Assembly: GCA_024699855.1 (NCBI GenBank)
Contig: JAMPIQ010000014.1
Coordinates: 1 to 45,056, forward strand
Direction of reading: 5' to 3'
From: Aphelenchoides besseyi
Lineage: Eukaryota > Nematoda > Chromadorea > Rhabditida > Aphelenchoididae
Length of the DNA stretch: 45,056 nt
Shown: positions 8,099 to 17,196 of the stretch, in pieces
Layout: every line of letters begins with the position of its first letter
How positions within the stretch are numbered: the first letter of the stretch is position 1
The notes under the pieces: model-generated
Databases searched by the model: none
What the model was told of the DNA's origin: nothing
Seen by the model: the letters and a program-made list of their open reading frames with translations, nothing else
Program-made: the position numbers and the translations under genes

Positions 8099-8966
8099 TG
8101 CTGTTACCGCCCCCCGGCCGGGCCAGGGCCCGCAACGTTCGCCGCTGAAATCGGTGATGCTCCACACGGCGCTGATCATCGCGTCCTTCGCGATGCTCTA
8201 TCCGATCCTGTGGATGATCTCGGGTTCCTTCCGGCCGCAGGACGAGCTGTTCGGCTCTTCCTCACTCATTCCCTCGGCGGTGGATGTCGGCGGATATATT
8301 CGCGGCTGGACCGGGCTGCAGGTGAGCTTCGGGCAGTTCTTCTGGAACTCCTTCTTCATCTCGGTGCTCGCCACCATAGGCAACGTGGTCGGCTGCTCGC
8401 TCGCCGCCTTCGCTTTTGCCCGGCTTCGCTTCGGAGGGCGCAATTTCTGGTTCGCGCTGATGCTCGGCACGCTCATGCTCCCCTATCACGTCGTGCTCAT
8501 TCCCCAATATATCCTGTTTCTAGAAATGGGCTGGGTGAACACCTCGCTGCCGCTGATCGTGCCGAAGTACCTCGCGACGGACGCCTTCTTCATCTTCCTG
8601 ATGGTGCAGTTCTTTCGCGGTATCCCGCGTGAGCTGGACGAGGCGGCGGTGATGGATGGCTGCTCGCCCTTCCGCATCTACTGGAAGATCATGCTGCCAT
8701 TGTCGCTGCCGGTGCTTGCGACGGCCGCTATCTTTTCCTTCATCTGGACCTGGGACGACTTCTTCGGTCCGCTGATCTATCTGAACGACATCAACACCTA
8801 CACCGTGCAGCTTGGTCTCAGGTCTTTCGTGGATTCCACCGGCAGCTCGGACTGGACCTCGCTTTTCGCCATGTCCAACCTGTCGCTGGTGCCGGTCTTC
8901 CTGTTCTTCCTGTTCTTCCAACGGCTGCTGATCGAAGGCATCGCCACCACCGGAATGAAACGCTGA
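8091..8966 (+). CDS. Sugar ABC transporter permease, MalG/UgpE type
   Basis: Intact 291-residue inner-membrane permease with six predicted helices. Helix 1 is LHTALIIASFAMLYPILWMISG. The EAA loop for ATPase docking is ELDEAAVMDGCSPFRIYWKIMLPLS at about residues 185-208. The start overlaps the stop of the preceding permease (ATGACTGA), so the two are translationally coupled and form the heterodimeric channel. The ATPase follows after 86 nt that contain a strong hairpin. Confidence 0.93.
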   Translation: MTDAVTAPRPGQGPQRSPLKSVMLHTALIIASFAMLYPILWMISGSFRPQDELFGSSSLIPSAVDVGGYIRGWTGLQVSFGQFFWNSFFISVLATIGNVVGCSLAAFAFARLRFGGRNFWFALMLGTLMLPYHVVLIPQYILFLEMGWVNTSLPLIVPKYLATDAFFIFLMVQFFRGIPRELDEAAVMDGCSPFRIYWKIMLPLSLPVLATAAIFSFIWTWDDFFGPLIYLNDINTYTVQLGLRSFVDSTGSSDWTSLFAMSNLSLVPVFLFFLFFQRLLIEGIATTGMKR

Positions 8967-9005
8967 ACAGAACCCGCATCGGGAACGCATTTTAAGACAA
9001 TCAAC

Positions 9006-9039
9006 ACTGTCGCTGCCGCCCCGCATGCGGCGCGACAGT
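9006..9039 (+). other. Intra-operonic stem-loop before the ATPase gene
   Basis: An 8-bp stem (actgtcgc 9006-9013 with gcgacagt 9032-9039) continues after a one-base bulge with 5 more pairs (9015-9019 with 9027-9031). It lies 13 nt before the ATG at 9053, next to the ribosome-binding site gggag. No U-run follows, so it probably affects mRNA stability or translation rather than terminating. Confidence 0.5.
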
Positions 9040-9052
9040 CGGGAGAAACAGC

Positions 9053-9514
9053 ATGGCAAGCAGCATTACGCTCGAAAAAATCGTCAAGCGGTTCGGCGCT
9101 TTTCCGGTCGTTCACGGCATCGATCTCAAGATCGAGCCGGGCGAGTTCACCGTTTTCGTCGGCCCCTCGGGCTGCGGAAAATCCACGCTTCTGCGCATGA
9201 TTGCAGGGCTTGAGGAAATCTCCGAAGGCGATCTGCGCATCGATGGCGAAAGGGTCAATGAAACCGCCGCCTCCAAGCGCGGCATCGCCATGGTCTTCCA
9301 GTCCTATGCGCTTTATCCGCATATGAGCGTCTATAAAAACCTTGCCTTCGGTCTGGAGACGGCAGGCTACAAGAAACCGGAAGTCCAGGCGCGGGTGCAG
9401 AAGGCCGCCGATATCCTGCAGATCGGCCCGCTTTTGCAGCGCAAACCGAAGGCGCTTTCCGGCGGCCAGCGCCAGCGCGTCGCCATCGGCCGCGCCATCG
9501 TGCGCGAACCGAAA

Positions 9515-9549
<35 letters not shown>

Positions 9550-10133
9550 TGCGGAACTGCGCGTGCAGATGCGCGTCGAAATCGCCAAGCTGCACCAGAC
9601 GCTCGGCAGCACCATGATCTATGTAACGCACGACCAGGTGGAAGCCATGACCATGGCCGACAAGATCGTCGTGCTGCGCGACGGCCGCATCATGCAGGTC
9701 GGCCGCCCGCTCGATCTCTACAACAACCCGGCCAACCAGTTCGTCGCCGGTTTCATCGGCTCGCCGAAGATGAATTTCCTCTCCGCGAAAGTGGCTTCAG
9801 GCGACAGTTCCAACCGCACCATCGAAGTGGCCGGCCAGCGCATCGTGCTGGAAAAAAAACCGGTCGCGGCGCAACAGGACGAACCGCTCACCTTCGGCGT
9901 GCGCCCGGAACATGTGAACCCGCAGGCGCAATCGGCCTCGCTGGGTGAGGCCTTCCATCCAGCTCGTCGAACATCTCGGCGGCTCAACGGTGGTCTACAC
10001 CGCGACCCCCGACGGCCAGCCCGCCACCGTGCTGCTGGACGGCCAGCGCCATATCCGCATCGGCGAGACCATTCCCTTTGCGTTCGATGTTTCTAAGACG
10101 CATCTGTTCGGGGCGGATGGGCGGCGGATATAG
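9053..10133 (+). CDS. Sugar ABC transporter ATP-binding protein, UgpC/MsmX type (frame break near 9953)
   Basis: Cytoplasmic ATPase of about 359 residues energising the importer encoded just upstream. Visible: Walker [10 protein letters not shown] (about residue 38), Q-loop [11 protein letters not shown], signature [14 protein letters not shown], Walker [14 protein letters not shown] and the H-loop [10 protein letters not shown]. The C-terminal TOBE domain, typical of carbohydrate importers, begins around [10 protein letters not shown]. The frame breaks at 9953-9954 (one extra T); the TOBE end resumes in the next frame ([13 protein letters not shown] through FGADGRRI) to a stop at 10133. Good ribosome-binding site (GGGAG). 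Last gene of the TetR-linked transporter operon. Confidence 0.88.
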
Positions 10134-10150
10134 CGCTGCCGGCAGCCGTC

Positions 10151-10631
10151 TTACGCCGCGTGTTTCGGGCGTCCGGGACGGCGTGGCCGGAAATGCGCAT
10201 GCATGAGAAGCGGGTCGCGCTGGGTGGCCCGCAACAGCATCTTGACCGCGTGGCTTACGGGCGTGCCCGCGCGATAGTTGTTCCACGTCCGTAAAGTGAC
10301 TCCGAGAAAATCCGCCGCCTCATTATTGGAAAGGCCGATTTCCTCCTGCCATTTACGCAGGTCGTCCACATCGAAGTCCCGCTGGTCCTCTGCGATCTGG
10401 TAAAGGTGATGGGCATCGATTGCCAGGTCGTCTCCGTCCCATTCTACAGTCGCGCCATAGTCGGCGACTGTCGCGGTCTGCCAGATCTCTGCCGAATGGA
10501 GCGGATTGAGCAATTCTCCTCCGGTCGCTATCCATCCTGTCAGATCGGCGGTCGACTGGCTCCCGTCCGCCCAGTCGATGATGAGCATGCAAGGCGGTTT
10601 TGGGGAGGATGGTTTTGATGCGTGGTGTCAT
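10151..10631 (-). CDS. DUF2442 protein with C-terminal helix-turn-helix (frame break near the start)
   Basis: About 159 residues. The N-terminal half is a DUF2442 domain (from LIIDWADGSQSTADL to YQIAEDQRDFDVDDLRKW). The C-terminal half is an XRE-like helix-turn-helix (LSNNEAADFLGVTLRTWNNYRAG) with an Arg/Pro-rich tail. The continuous frame begins at 10588, but the better start is 10631 (MTPRIKTILPKTAL), which has AGGAAGGGG upstream; one inserted base near 10585 separates the two pieces. It follows a DUF4160 gene on the same strand. DUF4160/DUF2442 pairs recur in many bacteria and have been suggested to be toxin-antitoxin-like. Here the HTH protein would be the DNA-binding partner; that function is inference. 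Confidence 0.7.
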
Positions 10632-10649
10632 GACTTCTTTCCCCTTCCT

Positions 10650-10890
10650 ACAATGGGAAAACGCGGGGTTCGTCCGATTCCATTCATCGACAATCAGATT
10701 CCCCATTGCTTCTCGCCCATGCCAAAGCTTCGGCTTCAGCCCTGCGGGACAGCTTGCCGCGCAGGATTTCCAGAGTTTCGATGTCGACAAGGGCATCGGC
10801 ATCCGGTGTTACGATGTGAAAATGCGGTGGCAAGTGATCGTTCGCATAGACGCGTATGATGATGTTCCCGATCTGAACCAGTTTGCCCAT
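10650..10890 (-). CDS. DUF4160 domain protein (frame break near 10704)
   Basis: Small protein starting MGKLVQIGNIIIRVYANDH, with the DUF4160 hallmark HLPPHFHI (residues 19-26) and the following DADALVDIETLEILRG strand region. The uninterrupted frame ends at 10684, but the family C-terminus (NLIVDEWN) continues in the next frame after a GGGG/CCCC run near 10701-10704. The exact end is uncertain; a stop in one frame at 10648-10650 is the most natural. First gene of a two-gene unit with the DUF2442-HTH gene. Function of the family is not established; a toxin-antitoxin-like role is a common suggestion. Confidence 0.6.
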
Positions 10891-10991
10891 GCAGCCTCCA
10901 CGGCATCAATAAAACATAGTGCATAAATTTCACTATGTGAAGGGAGGCAAAGAAGCATATTTCCAGTCACTGCGCAGTCAGAGGGCGGGTT

Positions 10992-11768
10992 CTATGTTCT
11001 ATAAAGAATGTCGCTGAGAACCGCCGCATCTTCCGCGAACTGTCCGACATCGTCACCCTTGACGAATTCGAGCATCGCGAAAGCCGGTTTTTTCCAGTCG
11101 CCTTCCGGCAATGCATTCACGCACGCTCGCCAATAATCCGCGCGTTCATGAAGCGGCAGGCGGCTGGCGTCGGTGAGCCAGGCGAAAACGTGCAGGTGGC
11201 AGATGCGTGGGCCGAGTGCGGATATTTCCGCGAGTGCGTCCTCCAGCGGCAGGCCGGGGGCGGGTTGCCAGTAGAAAAAGAGGTTGGGCATCGGCAAATC
11301 CTGCATGAGTTGCAGGGCAGAGGGCAGGGTGTCCGTCAGGGAGTTGGGGTGATATTCGAGGCCGATTGTGATGCCATGGTCGTGCGCCCGGCGGGCGATT
11401 GTCGCCAGCGCTTCCGTTGCCGCGCGGCGTTCTCCGGGGGAGTAATCGGCAGATGGGCGTTTGCGGCTGCCGGGCCAGATGCGGATATGGCCGGTTCCGA
11501 GGGCCTTTGCGGTTTCGAGCACGGCGGTCACATCTTCCGGCGCAAAATCCGGCGCAAAGATATAGGAGCCGTAAGAGGAGACGGAGAGGCCGGCTTGCGC
11601 TGTCCGCGCCGCCACATCCCTTGCATTTTCGAGATCGCCGGGCGGTACATGGATATCCGCACCCCATTCGATGGACCTGATGCCGTTTGCGGCGGCAAGC
11701 TCGATGACGGCCTGTGGCGACAGGGAGCGAAAGGTGACGGAGCAGAGGCCCGGCTCGAAAAATCTCAT
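10992..11768 (-). CDS. Sugar phosphate isomerase/epimerase (xylose-isomerase-like TIM barrel)
   Basis: Intact 258-residue TIM barrel of the AP endonuclease 2 superfamily. Metal-site type residues occur at GLEYHPNSLTDT (Glu and His), CHLHVFAW (His) and AMLEFVKGDD (Glu). The start at 11768 overlaps the stop of the dehydrogenase gene by 4 nt (ATGA), so it is translationally coupled as the last gene of the LacI-DUF2264 operon. Likely role: interconversion of a keto/aldo sugar or sugar acid released from a plant polysaccharide. Substrate unknown. Confidence 0.87.
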   Translation of the reverse strand: MRFFEPGLCSVTFRSLSPQAVIELAAANGIRSIEWGADIHVPPGDLENARDVAARTAQAGLSVSSYGSYIFAPDFAPEDVTAVLETAKALGTGHIRIWPGSRKRPSADYSPGERRAATEALATIARRAHDHGITIGLEYHPNSLTDTLPSALQLMQDLPMPNLFFYWQPAPGLPLEDALAEISALGPRICHLHVFAWLTDASRLPLHERADYWRACVNALPEGDWKKPAFAMLEFVKGDDVGQFAEDAAVLSDILYRT

Positions 11769-12784
11769 GCGATCAGTTCCAGATGTTCCGGCCGCACCTG
11801 CTGTTGCAGAGGTGCCGCGCGGCAGAAGCGTTCGATTTCGGCAATCGCCATGTCGCCGAGCCTTGCGCGTTCAAGCCCGGTGGCGCCGGCGATATGCGGC
11901 GTCAGGAAGACGTTCGGCAGGCTGTAAAAGGGTGAATCCGGCGGCGGCACTTCCGGGGGGTCGGTCACGTCGATGACGGCTTCGATGCGTCCGGTTTTCA
12001 GTTCGGCCAGAAGCGCGTCTTCATCCACCAGCGCGCCGCGCGCCGTATTGATCAGGGTCGCGCCGTCCTTCATGCGGGCAAGCGCTGCCGCGCCGATCAT
12101 ATGCCGTGTCTGCGGCAGGGAGGGTGCATGCAGGGAAATGACATCGCTCACCGCCATCAGCTCCTCGAGCGACACAAGCTGCACGCCGAGCTTTTCCGCC
12201 TCCGCAGGGCTTAGAAGCGGATCGAAAAGGATGAGGTTGAGATCGAAGGGCTGCAACAGATTGATGACGCGACGTCCGATGCGCGATGCGCCGACGATGC
12301 CGACCGTCAGGCCGAGATTGCCGATGGCCTGCGCCTGTAACAGCTCGACAGGGGCGCGGTCGCGATGCTCCAGATAAAGGCGTCGGAAGCCGAAGGTGCG
12401 CTTGCCGGCGAGCAGGATCATCGCCAGAGAAAATTCGGCGACCGGCTGTGCATTCGCCTCAGCCGCGCTGCACACGGTAACGCCACGATCGAACACCGCT
12501 TGCGACAGGAAATATTTGACCGTGCCGGCGGCATGGGAAATCAGCCTGAGGCGCGGCATCAGCGCCAGCTCCCGCGCGCCGATATCCGGACAGCCCCAGC
12601 CGGTCAGAAGAATATCCGTCCGCGCCAGCTGCTCTTTCACTGTGGGATCGTGGAAATCGCAGATCCGCCCCGTGTCGAGAATATCGACGCTCTGCGACAG
12701 CCTTTCGAGCGCCTGCGGTGTCAGCACATGCTGGGTTCGCTCCGGGTCCATGGCAAGGCTGAGACGCGGAAGCGGGCGCGTCAT
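11765..12784 (-). CDS. D-2-hydroxyacid dehydrogenase family protein
   Basis: A 339-residue NAD-dependent oxidoreductase. NAD-binding Rossmann motif: VGIVGASRIGRRV (a GxSxIG variant of GxGxxG). The catalytic Arg is in LINTARGALVDEDAL. The usual Glu region is TDPPEVPPPDSPF and the His is in LTPHIAG. The frame is open upstream to 13087, but the start at 12784 (MTRPLPRLSLAM) overlaps the DUF2264 stop by 4 nt and agrees with family length. It is coupled on both sides in the LacI operon. Probably reduces or oxidises a 2-keto or 2-hydroxy sugar acid arising from the DUF2264 substrate. Exact reaction unknown. Confidence 0.88.
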   Translation of the reverse strand: MTRPLPRLSLAMDPERTQHVLTPQALERLSQSVDILDTGRICDFHDPTVKEQLARTDILLTGWGCPDIGARELALMPRLRLISHAAGTVKYFLSQAVFDRGVTVCSAAEANAQPVAEFSLAMILLAGKRTFGFRRLYLEHRDRAPVELLQAQAIGNLGLTVGIVGASRIGRRVINLLQPFDLNLILFDPLLSPAEAEKLGVQLVSLEELMAVSDVISLHAPSLPQTRHMIGAAALARMKDGATLINTARGALVDEDALLAELKTGRIEAVIDVTDPPEVPPPDSPFYSLPNVFLTPHIAGATGLERARLGDMAIAEIERFCRAAPLQQQVRPEHLELIA

Positions 12785-14660
12785 TGCGGCTCTCCCGTTG
12801 CCGCCATGCTGCTGACCGGAACGCCCCGTTCCGCAAACAGGCGGTCGAGCGCCTCCATATCCGGAAGTGCCGGAACGTTCGCCAACGCTGTTTCGCTTTC
12901 TGGCCCGGTCACCCCGACAAAGACCGCGCAGGCAAGCAGGGTCTCGCGCGCCGGAATCTCGCCCCGCAGTTGCGGCACCGTGGTCTTGGCGTTGATGAGA
13001 TTGGTGTTGGGCAGCGCCTTCAGCGCCACGCCGTGGCGGCTTATGCTGGAGCCGAGATCGACGATGGCGGATATGTCTGTGCCGCAATCGGCGGTCGCCC
13101 GGCCGGTTTCTTCGCGCACGGCATCGCGGTCGCCATCGTTGCGGTTGATTGCGAAGCCGCCTTCGGTCACCGAAAGGGGGCGGGCGGAGGTGATCCGGTG
13201 CAGCCTGATATGCCAGCCGCCAGCCGCAACCAGCGTCGTTTCAACCGCCACATCCGGGAAGGGCTTCCACGTTGCCCGCAGGCTTTCCCCGGCCAGCAGA
13301 ACCTTTTCGTTGGTCTCGCGCACGCGGTAATGCAGGCCATCTTCGGAGAAGGCCAGCATATTGTCGAAACCGTTGGTCCTGAAACCGCGCTCATCCACTT
13401 CGACGCCGAAACCGTAACGGGAGGAATAGGCGAAATTTGGCATATTTCTCCGGCCCGCCGCGCATGGAGAGGTTTTCCTGCCCGCTGGAAAGCGCGGTGA
13501 CATTGCCGCTGGTCCGCATCATCACCATGCCGGGGTGAATGAGCGGTCTCGGTTTTGCGGAGGCCTCGGGCTGCTTTTCCTCCGCCTGCCAGAAGGGGTG
13601 GCTTTCCGGCAGGGCGAGCGGCAGGAAGGCCTTGAAGGCCCAATAGGGCGAGCCCGCCGAATTATAGCTTTCCGACATGGTGAGCTGCGGATAGGCGTAG
13701 CCGATGGAAAGCACGCCGTCGCGATCGGCAATCGGCTTTTTCGCCCACCAGCGCAGATGTTGCAGATAAAGCCCCTTGATCTCGCCCCAGGGCAGCGCCT
13801 CCTCATCGGCAAAGGCGAGACCCGCCCAGAAGCCGCCGCAGGCGAAGCGGTAGGTCATGGAGCGGCCGAAGGCGAGCGTGCCGCCATCCTCATCGAACCA
13901 GCTGGCGAAATCGCCGGCAAAGAGGCGCGCCCGTTCCCGGTAGCGTGCGGCGTAGGCATCCTCAGGCTTGCTGAGTTTCGCGTAGATCAGGCCGTAAAAA
14001 ATGCATGGCGAAGGCGATGTAATGGTCGATGCGGCGGTAATTGCCATCGCGATACCAGCCGTCGGCGATATAGAATTCATCCAGTTCCTTCTGGAATGTT
14101 TCTGTCAGGCTGCGGTCGAAGTCGATGCCGAGATGATCCAGCGCCATGTCGACCATCACCCGGAAAAACTTCCAGTTATTATCGGCGTAATTGCGCTCGC
14201 GCGCCGTCAGCAGATAGCGGCGCACACTGTCTTTCTGCGCGTCGGAGAGCGGTTCCCACAGGTGCTGAGGCGCAAGCCGCAGCGCAAAACCGAGCGCGGC
14301 AAGCTCTACCAGCCGCTGATCCCTTTGGCGCACGTCGCCCCAATATTCGGGATGGGAAGGATCGGTGCCGTTGGCTATTCCCCGTGCCAGAAGCAGCCAA
14401 TGGTCGAAATGATCGCCGCTCAGCGCAAGCGGTGCGATGCCCCAGAGCGGCCGGGCGAAACCTTCCAGATCAGCCGCCGCCCGGTCGAAATGCGCGGCGG
14501 TGCCGCTCAGCGTCACTCTTGCACCGCCCGGCGAAAAATAGGGAAGAAGCGGCGCAAAACTGTCGTCGAGCGCCCGCCGGACATCGGCGCGGCTTTTGAG
14601 CGGATTGCCGTGCAGCGGATTGAATCTGGCCATGGTGGGCTTACTCATGGTGTCATGCAT
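12781..14660 (-). CDS. DUF2264 domain protein, plant-polysaccharide associated (two frame breaks)
   Basis: About 625 residues. The N-terminal two thirds is an alpha/alpha-barrel-like DUF2264 region (NPLKSRADVRRALDD, FARPLWGIAPL, RYLLTARERNYADNNWKFF). The C-terminal part is beta-rich (RYGFGVEVDERGFRTNG). Breaks lie in the A6 run 13996-14001 and the A3 run 13433-13435; each is one extra base, and the corrected span is a whole number of codons. The start at 14660 (MHDTMSKPTMARF) has AGGAAAGG upstream. DUF2264 proteins are usually found in loci for pectin, rhamnogalacturonan or other glycan breakdown, but the activity is unassigned. As sequenced, it reads in frame with the preceding LacI gene, probably because of a base error. 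Confidence 0.78.
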
Positions 14661-15721
14661 CGCGTGCCGCCTTTCCTGTCCTTTTTTCGCCTTGCCGGCC
14701 GTCTGTCCTTCCACCAGCTGCACACCGAGCTGCACCTGGCGGGCATTGGCGGAGGGTTCCGTCAGCCGGCGGCGCATCAGTTCCACCGCCTCGCGGGCGA
14801 TTTCTCGGCGGTCGACGCGGATCGTGCTGAGACGGGGCGTGGAGAGTTCGGCAAAGGGCAGGTCATCGAAGCCGATAATGGAAAGATCGTCCGGCACGGC
14901 GAGGCCAAGCTCCTGCGCCGCCCCGAGCGCCCCGAGCGCAATCGCGTCATTCATGCAGAAAATGCCGGTGAGTTCAGGGTTTTGGGCCAATAGCTGGCGA
15001 ACCGCGTCGCCCGCCTGTCCGAAGCCGCTATCCGCCGTCGAAAGCAGAAACTCCTCATAGGTCGTTCCCTCTTCCTCAAGGATCGTGTGGCGGAAGCCGC
15101 GCATACGCTCCCTGATGGTGTGTGGCGATGATGCGGGCCGATATAGGCGACCTTGCGGTGACCGAGTTCCAGCAGCCGCCGCGCCGCCAGCGCGCCGCCG
15201 TAAAAATTGGAGGGCGAGACGCAGTCCAGCATCATGGAGGGATCGGCGCTGTTGACCAGAACCGGTTGCAGTACACCCTGCGTGATGCGGTGGATGATTT
15301 CATCCTCGGGATCGAGGCCGATGGCGAGAAGGCCGTCCACCTCGCAGACCCGCTGGGTCAGCGCATCATCCACCTGTTTCTGGTGCAAGAGCCGGATGTC
15401 GAGTTCGAAACCGTCGGTCTGGGCAAGGCTGCGCAGCATGTCGAAAATATCGTGATAAAAAGCGCCGATATCGCCGGTCGCCCTTTCGGCGGACATGAGT
15501 GCGAGGATTTTCTTGCCCCCCAGCGGCACGCCGCCGGTCTGGTTCGCGACCGGTCGCAACGGATAACCGAGCTCCGCGGCCACCCCCAGAACCTTGGTCT
15601 GGATCGACGCGCTGATACCTTTTTCTCCCGCAAGAACGCGCGAGACGGTGCTGATGGAAACGCCGGCGCGCTGGGCGATATCCGACTGGCGCGGGCGGCT
15701 GATGTCGGGCGTATCGTTCAT
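14653..15721 (-). CDS. LacI-family transcriptional regulator (frame breaks near 15117 and at the 3' end)
   Basis: About 356 residues. The N-terminal LacI helix-turn-helix is clear: RQSDIAQRAGVSISTVSRVLAGEKGIS (residues 12-38), followed by the hinge helix. The effector domain resembles periplasmic binding proteins (LLAIGLDPEDEII, ALGAAQELGLAVPDDLSIIGFDD). The frame breaks near 15117 (one missing C on the coding strand) and the rest continues in the next frame. At the 3' end no stop separates it from DUF2264; one more A in the AAAAAA run near 14684 would give a stop at 14653, overlapping the next start. The start at 15721 (MNDTPDISRPRQS) has AGGAGAC upstream. It is divergent from a binding-protein gene with four TTGCAA sites between them. 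Confidence 0.85.
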
Positions 15722-15735
15722 ATCGTCTCCTGCGC

Positions 15736-15817
15736 TTGCAAAAAATTCTGATATGATGCAAATATTGCAAACGAGGAAAATTTGCAAGAATTTTAGTAGT
15801 CAGTGAAAAATTTGCAA
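15736..15817. promoter_or_regulatory. Cluster of four TTGCAA palindromes, candidate LacI-type operators
   Basis: The self-complementary hexamer TTGCAA occurs at 15736-15741, 15765-15770, 15782-15787 and 15812-15817, all inside the 112-nt gap between the LacI gene and the divergent binding protein. The last two share the longer core AAATTTGCAA. Start-to-start spacing is 29, 17 and 30 nt. The region is AT-rich compared with its surroundings. Confidence 0.5.
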
Positions 15818-15833
15818 AACGCGGGAGGAGCAG

Positions 15834-17141
15834 ATGCAAACTATCGACAGACGTGGATTTTTGGTGACGGCGGCGCTGGCCGGTCTCGGCGTGGTTGGTC
15901 TTGGTGCAGTGGGGGGCGGTTTTCGCGCGGCCGCGGCTGAGACCCGGCTTCGCTGCGTATGGTGGGGATCGGCCGACCGCAGCAAGCGCACCAACGACGT
16001 GATCGCCCTTTACCAGAAGGCTAACCCGCAAACGGAAATCAGCGGCGAAATGATCGCCGGTTCCGATTACTGGACCAAGCTTGCGACATCGATGGCGGGG
16101 CGCAATGTCGCCGATATCTTCCAGCTTGAACCTTCCACCATCGCCGATTATTCCGGCCGTGGCGCCTGCATGGAGCTGGACCAGTTCGTCGGCAAGTCGC
16201 TCGATCTTTCCACCTTCGGCAAAAGCGAGGTCGATCTCTGCCGCATCGACGGCAAGCTTTACGGCGTCGGCCTCGGGCTGAATTCCTTCTGCATGATGTA
16301 TGATGCCGACACGCTGAAGGAAGCCGGCGTTTCCTTACCGCAGGACCAGATTACCTGGAAGGCGCTCTCGGAACTGGCGCGCGATTTCAAGAAGAACGGT
16401 CCGGCAAAACGGAACTACTGGGCGGTGCCCTATGGCGCGCGTTATCATTATGTTTTCGATGTCTGGCTGCGCCAGCGCGGCAAGCTGCTGTTTCAGGACG
16501 GCACCATCGGCTTCAACAAGGAAGATGCGAAGGAATGGTTCGCCTATTGGGAGGATCTGCGCGAGAACAAGCTCTGCGTTTCCGCCGATATCCAGACGCG
16601 TGACGACAACACCATCGAATCCAACGCCCTGACGCTTGGCAATTCGGCCATCGGCTTTGCTTATTCCAACCAGCTCGTCGGCTATCAGAAGCTGAATAAA
16701 CAAACGCTGTCCATCGGCATGCTGCCGGGTGAGGGGCCGGGCAAGCCGACCGGGCATTATTACCGGCCGGGCCTCATCTGGTCCATTTCGTCCACCTCGA
16801 CCAATGCGGAAGCGGCGGCGAAATTCATCAACTTCTTCGTCAACGATCTGGAAGCAGGCAAGGTGCTCGGCGTCGAGCGTGGCGTGCCGCCCGCCAAGGT
16901 CGTGCGGGAAGCATTGCTGCCGAGCCTTAACGAGACCGAGCGCAAGACGGTTGATTATATCGAAAGCCTGTCGGGCAAGCTCGATACCTATCCGGAACCC
17001 GCGCCGATCGGCGCCAACGAGTTCGACCGCGGCGTGATGCGCCCCATCGCCGATTCGCTCGCCTTCGGCCGCGCCAGCGTGGATGAAGCGGCGCAAAACC
17101 TCGTCGACACCGGCACGCGGACCCTGCGCAAGCGCGGCTGA
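15834..17141 (+). CDS. Orphan sugar ABC transporter substrate-binding protein (family 1)
   Basis: A 435-residue exported binding protein. The signal peptide has a twin-arginine core (DRRGFLVTAALAGLGVVGLG) and cleavage near AAA before ETRLRCVWWGSADRSKRT. The start at 15834 has GGGAGGAG upstream. It is paralogous to the protein at 5845-7134: shared blocks include WWGS, RTN, SDYW, DGKLYGV and LGVERGVPP near the C-terminus. No permease or ATPase gene adjoins it; a strong terminator follows directly. It must borrow transmembrane subunits from another operon, possibly the paralogous importer in this window. It is divergent from, and probably controlled by, the LacI regulator, which links it to the DUF2264 operon. 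Confidence 0.9.
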   Translation: MQTIDRRGFLVTAALAGLGVVGLGAVGGGFRAAAAETRLRCVWWGSADRSKRTNDVIALYQKANPQTEISGEMIAGSDYWTKLATSMAGRNVADIFQLEPSTIADYSGRGACMELDQFVGKSLDLSTFGKSEVDLCRIDGKLYGVGLGLNSFCMMYDADTLKEAGVSLPQDQITWKALSELARDFKKNGPAKRNYWAVPYGARYHYVFDVWLRQRGKLLFQDGTIGFNKEDAKEWFAYWEDLRENKLCVSADIQTRDDNTIESNALTLGNSAIGFAYSNQLVGYQKLNKQTLSIGMLPGEGPGKPTGHYYRPGLIWSISSTSTNAEAAAKFINFFVNDLEAGKVLGVERGVPPAKVVREALLPSLNETERKTVDYIESLSGKLDTYPEPAPIGANEFDRGVMRPIADSLAFGRASVDEAAQNLVDTGTRTLRKRG

Positions 17142-17152
17142 CGACGAACCGG

Positions 17153-17196
17153 GCACCGCCACGCGGTATCGAGACCGTGTGGCGGTGCTCTTTTTT
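17153..17196 (+). terminator. Strong intrinsic terminator after the orphan binding protein
   Basis: A 15-bp stem with a single G-T pair (gcaccgccacgcggt 17153-17167 with accgtgtggcggtgc 17174-17188), a 6-nt loop, and then TTTTTT at 17191-17196. It lies 11 nt after the stop codon. This supports the binding-protein gene being monocistronic. Confidence 0.9.
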
